Positions 57,201 through 64,000 of a stretch of DNA of 64,000 nt are shown here, piece after piece; the first letter of the stretch is position 1, and each line of letters opens with the position of its first letter. Where the stretch lies: the NCBI GenBank assembly GCA_946894095.1, contig OX335655.1, positions 15,066,001-15,130,000 of the forward strand, read 5' to 3'. This stretch comes from Incurvaria masculella (Eukaryota; Arthropoda; Insecta; Lepidoptera; Incurvariidae). The notes below the pieces were generated by a model. That model made no database searches and was not told the origin of the DNA. It saw only the letters and a program-made list of their open reading frames with translations. The translations under genes were made by a program, and so were the position numbers.

Positions 57201-60200
57201 AAAAGAAAATGTTGCTCCAATTACAGCCCTTATCCGATTGAGCCCATCAGATGGGTCTCAGTCGAACTAAAGTACACGGGCAACTAAAGTTGCTCAACTT
57301 GTAGAAGTCACGCCAACATCTAGAAATCTCCGGTAAAGTGGTTTATGGACAAGTATGGAACCATTAATAGAGAAACATCGCCACCGCGCGTGAATGTGCT
57401 CAAAAAAAGAGTTCGTGAAGTCAGTTCCCACCCATACAAACCGTCCAATACGTCTGCGACTGGTAGTTTTGGAAAATTGGATGCAGCTGGTCCCAAAGTA
57501 AGTGAGCTCCTTCCTTTTTATTAGGGTTCCGTACCCAAAGGGTGAAAACGGAACCCTAATACTAAGCCTCCGCTGTCCGTCCGTCCGTCTGTCACAGGGC
57601 TGTATCTCAGTAACCGTAACACGTAGATAGCTGAAATTTTCACAGAGTGTGTATTTATTTTGCCGCTATAACAACAAATAGGTAAGATTAAAAAATAATT
57701 AAAATTAAAGGGGGCTCCCGTACAAAAAACGTGATTTTTTTGTTTTTTTTTTCTACGATGGTAAGGAACCCTTCGTGTGCGAGTCCGACTCGCACTTGGC
57801 CGGTTTTTCTATGGTAGATCTTGTTGAGTCGGACTGTTTTTGGAGAGCTGCCGACTGAAAGACACCTACGGTGCTGTCAAGAAGCAAAAAGCTAGTCGTT
57901 GCTTTGGCCGATCTACCCATGTAGACATAGAATTCAAAGATACACTATGTGCATCGAGAAGTGAGAGTGCCAAACGAACAGCTCTGACGATATACTGGAG
58001 ACTGCGGCCGGACAGCTTCGGTTTTACACATGGCATTACTTTAGTGGCAAGAACTATTGAGCAAATTTTCAACTGGCGGTTCCCCTTGAAGTTAGTGGAA
58101 ATATTGTCTTCTTTTGCTATAACCTCATGGTAAACCTCATGGTAGGTAATTTATCGTAAACAGCGATTAGCAATCTTTGCAAAGTATAATTGTCAGAAAA
58201 ACTTTCTTCAAGTGGCTGCCACAAGATATTGGTCAATGTGAGCGACTTACCCACGGTCTTGATGATGATGTAGCTGATGTTCTCGGAGGCGAGGCTCACA
58301 AGGTTCTTCGCCTCCTTTTTGAGGATGCTCACTACTGATTTTTCGGTGCTGCTCTCTGGGATGCTTGAAACATTGAAAGAACACGATAATAACAAAAAAA
58401 AAAATTTATAAGGAAATGGATTTTGAATAAAAATTGGCAGATGTTATAAGTCACTGAGTTCTGTGAGCTTGGCTTGTTGTTACGGTGGCGAAGTATGTGT
58501 CCATACTTGCCTGTTCGTAACTCAAACAAATGTCACTATGCTTAAGCAGCAATATGACAGGTGTCCACCCTGTGTATGGTCTGTTTCAAATAGCATGCTC
58601 TTAGGAGACACAAAGCCGTCCGTTTATTGGCCAATACTTGTGGCCAGAGATACGTACATAGGTTGTGCCTTGTGGCTGGTTTAATTAAAGGCTTAGATGC
58701 GCCTCCCCTAGCAAGTGTTGCTGTCTGGATGATAAGCAGTGGAATAAAAAATGTTTATTATCAAGATCGCTCAAGGTCAAGCATACACCTTAATTTATGC
58801 ATACCATCACGCCATTTTCGCGTATGGGTGGGCAGAGAAGATGCTCTATCTTGAAATGGTACGATCACAGCATACTTTTTTCGCTTCCTCTACAGACATA
58901 CATCTTTTCATACACCTTCATTCACAAATGCAAGGACATGTATAAGCTGTCATACAATGTTTCCGTCTCAGCGTACACAACAGTTGCCTACTGTCAACCT
59001 CGTTCAGTCCAATGATGTTTTTAGGCACACGTAATAGCTATTTGATAGAAAGCCTAACACATCACCAAAGTGGTGGGTTTCCTTACAATGTTTATTTAAC
59101 TATGCCCTGTTTTCACCTTCTCCAATTACCTGAAATCTGATAAGTAACTTTCGGTTACATGACATATTTACATAGTGTAACCGAAAGATAACTGTATGAT
59201 TTTTGTAACTGGAGGTGGTAGAAACCAGCATATGTAATGCACTTATTAAACTCTACATGAGAACGACAGTGACACGAATCGAACTCACAACTCCCAGTGG
59301 CGTAGGGCGGCCCTAAACCCCCATTCCACGAATGCATCAAAGGTGCGATGTCTTTGATAATTCAACAATTATCAAGAAATTGCACACTGTATTTAGTACC
59401 AAAATTGTAGTAGTGTCTGGAAAAATGACACCACTTTTGAAAACTCCAACATTCATCGAATACCCCCGACACAAACTGTACACGCAGCTGGTGACGCGAC
59501 ATCGACTCTTTGTATAGACCCAGGTGTAATTAGGCCAAACATCGATGTACATATTTCACGGACACTCGATGTATACACTCGGTGTTGCCACAAAGGTTTC
59601 AGTGTATATGCGAACCTCGTCAGTGCATTATTATGAAGTTCCACTGTACAGCGATACATTTAATAGATTCATGTATAACAATGTGATCATTGTGCTCACT
59701 GGAGTGTAACGTGCTGCGGTGTCTCCTTGTCTGTGGAGATGAGCGCTACGGGGTGCGGAGATGCACTCGCAGCTGCCTGCGGAGACGCACTCACGGCGGG
59801 CTGCGCAGGAATGTTTGCTGCTCCCACTGCCGCGGACAATTCACTTGTCGACAGCTCTGAGCCATGCTGCAAAGTGTAGTGTGATCGCTTAGTTCATTAG
59901 AATTGTAGAATATTGTGATCCGTTTTTATTTAACGTTTTACTAAATGTATGGATGCTTTAAAAATGTGAAGCAATTCTGATCTATTAATTAAATGTTAAT
60001 TAAGGAAATAAAAATCAAGAATGACCTTAAAGGTCAAAAGGAATAATGACAGGCAATTTCAAATATCTATTGTGATAAGTTAATATAATTTAAGCTTCCG
60101 CTACAACGGCTTCAAAATTCTGTAAAGCCTTGCAAATGCACGTTGATTCATTACCAACACAGAAATACACGAACTCCTAAACATACCTACAATCAGCAAG

Positions 60201-61696
60201 GAAATTAAAACGATCAGCACCGAAGATAAACAAAGACTTTGCCAACACTCGAATCCTCGGACAGGCCAGTGCATATAAAGAATACAAGAAATGTTTCAAA
60301 AGGCGAGACATAATGGAGTTGGACATTTAAAGATATTTTGCTGAAATTAAGTTGTTCTCGCTGGAGCACAAACAACTCATCCACTTACAGTCAACAAACT
60401 GATCGCAGATAGCAAGAAAACAGAAAACCTGGCCAAGTGAGAGTCCAAAGGGTTCCGTACCATCGTACAAGATTTTACAATAAAAAATCAAGTTTTTTTT
60501 ATTTTAATAATTTTAAATTTTACCTATTTGTTGTTATAGCGGCAAAATAAATACACTCTGTGAAAATTTCGTTTGCCATGATAAACAGCCCTGTGACAGA
60601 TGGACGGACGGACGGATGGACATCGGAGGCTTAGTAATAGGGTACCGCTGGCAACCTTTGTGTATGGAACCCTAAAAAGTTAAAAGAATAAGGTAGTACC
60701 TCCTGTGCAGTGGGTTCCGACATGTATAAATTACACATGGTCAAACTGTATTTTTTAGCATGTACAGTGTAAGAGGCGAATGAGGCATTTGTCTTTCGTG
60801 CTTGGGTACCACACATAACTGTAGATCTTCTTCCTTACGTACTTGGCTGTATGGTTGCTCCCGCCTGAGTCGGTACTATTCAATTTACTGAATTTTAAAG
60901 GAATATACTTTTTTGTACCAAGTAAGTACATCGCTTTTTCCAAGAAATGTAATGCATCCTTACCTATTTCCCATGGGGTGTACTCTCGCTAATATGATCA
61001 CAGTATGTGTGGTATTAGCCATACATGTCCGGTTAAATAAAATAATATCACCGCACTAGTAAAAAGTTGCAATGTATGTATCACTGAAATGTAAGAACGC
61101 ATGTGCACCTGTATCTTGTGATGATTGCGGAGTGCGGTGGTGTTGTAGAAGGCCTTGTCGCATCGTGGGCATGTCACTGTTGACTCTTCTTCACATACTT
61201 CAATCTTCACCTGAAATATGAGGGAAGGAAATGACCTTAGCTATCAATGCTCATACCAAACATATCTGGGGGTGCCTTGCAGGTGAGGATTCGTAAACAA
61301 GACATTCGCTAGCCATCTTTTCGCGGTTGCTGTGTTTGATTTTTCGTCGAAATTCTTAGGTTACCTAGAACCATATTTCAGCATTCCTTTAAATGCTTTA
61401 CCGAACAGCGAATGAAGTGAGTTTTTATAGTGAATATTCTTCATGCCAGACAGGCTGGCCGGAAGCTAAGAATTATTAGCAATGGACGGGAAAATGTGGA
61501 GTTACACGATTACCATCTATCAAAACCGGCACCATCGTAAACACAAAATGAACTAATTCCTTTGTTACTTAAACCAGCCCATGACAAAAATATTAACAAC
61601 AATGAAAGTAGTGAGTACCTTGGGTTTCTTTGGTGTTTCCCGCTTGGCTCGCTTGTTTGGCTCCAGTGGCTGGGTTTCTTCACCTTGATCTGACAT
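45276..61696 (-). CDS. C2H2 zinc-finger protein, six fingers, ten exons
   Basis: Probably a nuclear DNA-binding protein; no orthologue name recognised. Exons on the - strand: 61619-61696 (ATG), 61109-61210, 59700-59866, 58251-58363, 56583-56749, 54426-54506, 52946-53119, 47767-47892, 47007-47165 and 45276-45356 (TAG). Phases fit throughout, giving about 415 aa. Finger 1 (CPRCDKAFYNTTALRN) begins in exon 2 and takes its last His from the first codon of exon 3. Finger 2 CSLCPQSFEDPDSLTEH is in exon 7. Finger 3 is split after FQCQICLKSFTQQ by intron 7. Finger 4 CAICSKAF is in exon 8. Fingers 5 (CVVCDKSF) and 6 (CGACGRRF) are in exon 9. Between fingers 1 and 2 is a low-complexity Ala/Ser region and SVVSILKKEAKNLVSL. 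The exon 4 acceptor (AAG|C at 58363) and the last exon are the weakest calls. If the exon 9 donor is not used, the frame ends at 46890. Intron 7 holds a half-finger array. Confidence 0.85.
45397..45700 (-). mobile_element. GTCC-microsatellite element, copy 4, near the last zinc-finger exon
   Basis: TTTTTAGGGTTCTGTACCCA, CCGTCCGTCCGACCGTCC, CATGGTACGGAACCCTTTGT, AGCTGGCCGGTTTTTT. It ends about 40 bp upstream (in transcript sense) of the acceptor of the 45276-45356 exon. Confidence 0.86.
45992..46230. mobile_element. MITE with 55-bp inverted ends and TAA target duplication
   Basis: TAA at 45989-45991 and 46231-46233 flanks GGGCCGGTATTTCAATCGTC, then CCTCTTCCT. The mirrored right end pairs over about 55 bp with three or four mismatches. 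TAA plus GGGCC ends fit PIF/Harbinger MITEs (family knowledge). Confidence 0.88.
46391..46800 (+). mobile_element. tRNA-headed SINE, copy 7, in the zinc-finger gene
   Basis: Head GAGCGGCTCGTAGGCTAGTG with box B GGGTTCAAATC. A full body and tail (GGTATTAGCCATCCATGTCA) are present. It lies in the last intron of the zinc-finger gene. Confidence 0.88.
48270..52945 (-). repeat. 31-copy tandem array of ~151-bp units, each a half zinc-finger exon plus donor
   Basis: Intron 7 of the zinc-finger gene consists largely of 31 head-to-tail units, with exon 7 itself as unit 32. On the - strand each unit reads acceptor-like TTATCAGTAG, then 27 codons ending TFQCQVCRKSFTQQ, then donor CAG|GTGAGT, then about 57 bp of intron. 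The first 14 codons (LFYEPEATTTKHTR) have no parallel in other fingers. Exon 7 ends with the diverged FQCQICLKSFTQQ and a weaker GTGATT donor, and its following intron matches the unit spacer. By eye about 18 units keep the 81-nt frame and about 13 lack one base (GTCGCTCGGG instead of GTCGCCTCGGG on +). The unit nearest exon 8 has lost its donor. Units differ at only a few sites, so the array is young or homogenised. Confidence 0.95.
53258..53703 (+). mobile_element. TTAA MITE, family 1, copy 3
   Basis: TTAA-GGTGGCC at the left; the right end GGCCCACC is followed by a mutated GTAA. The inside matches 55346-55895 with a deletion of about 100 bp near the middle. It lies in intron 6 of the zinc-finger gene. 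Confidence 0.82.
54556..54620 (-). mobile_element. SINE fragment
   Basis: Only CATGCCAGGACCTTCCCTTA, then ATGAGCACGGCTACTTGAAC and TGGATGG, the complement of the SINE 3' part. Confidence 0.6.
55346..55895 (+). mobile_element. TTAA MITE, family 1, full-length copy 4
   Basis: TTAA at both borders. The ends GGTGGCCCAACCCGG and (complement) GGTGGCCCAACCCGC are nearly identical, so this is the best-preserved copy. It lies in intron 5 of the zinc-finger gene. No transposase. Confidence 0.9.
56763..57172 (+). mobile_element. tRNA-headed SINE, copy 8, next to zinc-finger exon 5
   Basis: GTGCGGCTCGTAGCCTAGTG head, GGTCTGGGTACAATT box B remnant, full body, and tail GTATTAGCCATCCATGTCAG plus an A-run. 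It starts only about 14 bp from the exon 5 acceptor at 56750. Confidence 0.9.
57240..57510 (-). repeat. Dispersed repeat family R1, copy 3
   Basis: The complement of the right part of 33225-33560: GTTCCCACCCATACAAACCG, TCCAATACGTC, and AAGAGTTCGTGAAGTCAG. Confidence 0.58.
57521..57809 (-). mobile_element. GTCC-microsatellite element, copy 5
   Basis: TTAGGGTTCCGTACCCAAAG, CCGTCCGTCCGTCTGTCACA, GCCGCTATAACAACAAATAG, CGACTCGCACTTGGCCGG. One of the best-kept copies. Confidence 0.9.
59155..59340 (-). mobile_element. Second SINE-like family with tRNA-like head
   Basis: On the - strand a box B-like GAGTTCGATTCGTGTC follows GCCGCCCTACGCCACTGGGA. The tail includes CCACCTCCAGTTACAAAAAT and AGTTATCTTTCGGTTACAC. 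A fragment is at 22955-23040. Confidence 0.6.
60425..60678 (+). mobile_element. GTCC-microsatellite element, copy 6, degraded
   Basis: CTGGCCAAGTGAGAG, GGGTTCCGTACCATCGTACA, TTGTTATAGCGGCAAAATAA, GGACGGACGGACGGATGG, and GGAACCCTAAAAAG. Same orientation as copy 1. Confidence 0.85.
60806..61045 (+). mobile_element. SINE, copy 9, degraded
   Basis: CTGTAGATCTTCTTCCTTAC, CCGCCTGAGTCGGTACTATT, TGTGTGGTATTAGCCATACA. The middle is replaced by other sequence. It lies in intron 2 of the zinc-finger gene. Confidence 0.65.
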
Positions 61697-61713
61697 CTTC
61701 CTCTGTAGTAGAC

Positions 61714-62860
61714 ATAAATTACCATTACATCAGCTTTATGGTACCGAAACATAGGATTTAGGTATGACCTATGGAGTAATTATGTCTGCTTAGGGCTATC
61801 TGATGGCTTTGTTTCGAAAGGTGCAGTTCGGTCACTGAACCGTGATCCTCGCCACAAGTAAGGACATGCCGGACCCACGAAGCTGGGTGGGCAAAATGTA
61901 ACCCCGTGAACATGTTAGATGAGAATTTTGAAGAGCGATTGGATGGACGACTGGTCGAAATAGTTTCTGTTCAACCAGAGCAAATTACTACTGAATTTAT
62001 CAGTAAATATGGCGCGAAAAAAAACAAAGTAGAAAGGAAAGGAAAAAATACCTTCGAATTGAAACTGGTTCACTTTTTTATTTAAAATAAAGTCACGGCA
62101 GCAGCAGGTGGTGGCACAAGAACGACGCAGCTGTGCAAATTTAACTAATCACTAGAAGCATATACCTGATGAAAAGTTATTTTTCCAAAATAAAGAAAAA
62201 CATGGACGTGGTTGAATTTGAGTTCAGACGGCAATTGTTTTCTTTTTTTTAAAAACAAAAAGAAAAAATTAAAAACGAATTGATTCAATGTCAAAATGGC
62301 ACACAGGAATAGTGAGCGACCCGGGTCGAATGTCAGTGTATGATCCAACCCAAGTTTGTATGGATGGATATATTTTTCCCTGTGATTCTCGCGGCTCGTG
62401 CACTTGTAGTGCTCGTATTTGTTGATTACGAATCGATCGAGATTCGCAAACAATACAAATAACCTAAAATGGCCACCAACCATAGACTATACAGCTTCAC
62501 GCAAAGCTTGGGTTCATGATTGTTTTATATTTAAAATATATCCGTCCTCATCTTTTGCCTCAAGAAGAAAGAAGAGAGAACTATAATAATCATGACTATA
62601 CCATAACATAATACCAAAGAATTCGGAGAATAATACCAATTACCAACCAGAGATTGTGTAAACAAAAGGAAATCACAGAATAAAAGCAATTGTATTTATT
62701 CTGCCAGTACAATAAGCAGCCTCCACAGTGGGCTATTCTAGAAATGCACATTCCCTAGTGATTCATAGTCATATGTGACTAACGGGTAACATATACACTT
62801 TCTTTATAATTATATTTTCATTTCATTTGAATAGTTATAAATAAATGTTAAACTTTTACA
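61714..62860. other. Upstream region of the zinc-finger gene
   Basis: A good - strand acceptor (TCTACTACAG|AGGAAG, then the ATG) directly precedes the start codon, so a 5' untranslated exon should lie in this interval or beyond. I could not place it or a promoter. Confidence 0.4.
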
Positions 62861-62861
62861 G

Positions 62862-63260
62862 CCGTATTCAGAGTACGCGGACCGACTTTAATGCGCGGGT
62901 TATGCGACTTTAATACCCGGTTTTTGTATGGTTAGTCGGGTTTTGACAGGTTAACTCTGAATACGAGACGTTCGAATTCACAGTAAACCTATCAAAACTT
63001 AGTACGGGATTAGCACCGGACTAACCATACAAAAACCGGAAATTTCCGTTTAGTCCGGAAATAATCCGCGCACTAAAGTTAGTCCGCCACTGTGAGTACG
63101 ACAGTTTCAGTCGTATTCAGAGTAAATCTGTCTAAACTCAGTACGGAATTAGCACCTAACCATAACAAAAGTGCAACAAAGTGTCATACCTATCAAATAA
63201 ATAAATAAATACAAAAACCGGTTTCGTCTGGGAATAATCCTCGACCTAACTACACTGTTA
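62862..63260. mobile_element. Cluster of three adjacent MITE copies
   Basis: The unit with CGTATTCAGAGT-type ends and the ACCATACAAAAACCGG core occurs about three times in a row (62862-62966, about 62978-63105, about 63113-63260). The orientation alternates and the last copy holds an (AAAT)n insert. Same family as 36472-36581. Confidence 0.7.
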
Positions 63261-63661
63261 CTTCACAAACTTATAGATGCGCCGAATCGATCAGCTCAGT
63301 AAAGAACCAGCAAAGAAATACCACGGGCTTACATATTCGTTCCATCCACAATAATTAAATACACATTTAGAACTAAAATATGATACAGCTAAATAATTAT
63401 TTGCTACACTTTTAGACAGATTATCCTGTGCAACACGCCTTACTCGTCTTTTTTTACATACTCGTTTTTCACGTCTTACTCGCACTTATAATAATATTTT
63501 CCGGGATACTGATCTCTTTTCCTCAAATAAAATAACTTTTCGAAAAAAAAATCAGTGAATCTATTATTAAATCTGGCAAGTGATAGTGAACTAGAAGAAA
63601 AGGTTTAAAACAAAAGCACCATAACATTCAAAATATAATATAGTTAGTTTAATAAAATTGA

Positions 63662-64000
63662 ATGAAAATAATAGTCGTATTCATTTTAATTACTGGCATT
63701 TTGTTGCTCTTTTTATTTCTTGGTAACACGCATACTTATACACTAACACATAAAAAAGTTTGTCCCTCTGCGTTTAGTGATTATCGTCCTATTTCAATTT
63801 TACCGTTTCTATCTAAAGTTCTTGAGCGTGTAGCTCATTTCCAACTTTCCAACTACCTTTCTGTTAATTCTCTTCATGACCCTCTTCAATCTGGATTTCG
63901 CCCATCCCATAGCACCACCTCTGCTTTGGTGAAGATTACTGACGATATTCGGCTTGTCATGGATGATCGAAAACTTACTCTTTTAGTATTGTTAGATTTC
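63662..64000 (+). CDS. Open frame joining a hydrophobic leader to a reverse transcriptase domain, runs off the window
   Basis: From the ATG at 63662 the frame stays open to the last base (113 codons). The first 21 residues are strongly hydrophobic (MKIIVVFILITGILLLFLFL). From about residue 38 it reads SDYRPISILPFLSKVLERV, LHDPLQSGFRPSHSTTSALV and LLVLLDF, the start of a non-LTR RT domain. The upstream endonuclease part is missing, so the simplest view is a 5'-truncated retrotransposon inserted in AT-rich DNA, with the leader arising by chance. An RT fragment is certain, a real fused gene unlikely. Confidence 0.75.
   Translation, partial: MKIIVVFILITGILLLFLFLGNTHTYTLTHKKVCPSAFSDYRPISILPFLSKVLERVAHFQLSNYLSVNSLHDPLQSGFRPSHSTTSALVKITDDIRLVMDDRKLTLLVLLDF

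Overview
The window looks like nuclear DNA of a lepidopteran insect (moth or butterfly). It is AT-rich. Genes are split into short, GC-rich exons with phase-consistent GT/AG introns. It holds a CYP9-family P450 with the ten-exon layout usual in moths, and dense copies of repeats of lepidopteran type: tRNA-headed SINEs, a GTCC-microsatellite element, TTAA- and TAA-flanked MITEs and non-LTR retrotransposon remains. No bacterial operon, CRISPR array, rRNA gene or stand-alone tRNA gene was seen.

Layout. (1) About 911-5553, + strand: six exons covering the whole protease domain of the nonstop/USP22 histone H2B deubiquitinase of the SAGA complex; the N-terminal zinc-finger exons must lie to the left of base 1. 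(2) 9.4-11.4 kb, - strand: a broken CR1/L2-like retrotransposon. (3) 15370-19760, - strand: five exons of a SPATA20-type protein (thioredoxin-like plus six-hairpin domains); a CpG-rich, phase-compatible leader exon at 30669-30793 is a candidate first exon. (4) 20-34 kb: repeats, including two retrotransposon tails and an inverted pair of ~0.7 kb repeats. (5) 34706-42658, + strand: a complete ten-exon CYP9 P450 (532 aa) with all signature motifs. (6) 45276-61696, - strand: a ten-exon, six-finger C2H2 zinc-finger gene (about 415 aa). Its seventh intron contains 31 tandem ~151-bp copies of the end of exon 7 plus the start of the following intron. (7) 63662-64000, + strand: an open frame running into a second reverse transcriptase and off the window.

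The four genes are unrelated in function (chromatin, probable mitochondrial protein, detoxification or small-molecule oxidation, DNA binding). The most notable observation joins them. Every one of the four carries, directly 3' of one or two exons and inside the following intron, a decayed or amplified partial copy of that same exon: nonstop introns after exons 4 and 5, SPATA20 after its 221-nt exon, CYP9 after the heme exon, and the zinc-finger gene after exon 7. In the zinc-finger gene the copy was amplified about 31-fold. Each intact unit keeps half a zinc finger and a consensus 5' splice site, so by frame it could replace exon 7 as the first half of finger 3. Exon boundaries were set by eye from GT/AG sites, phase and family similarity; no transcript data or searches were available.
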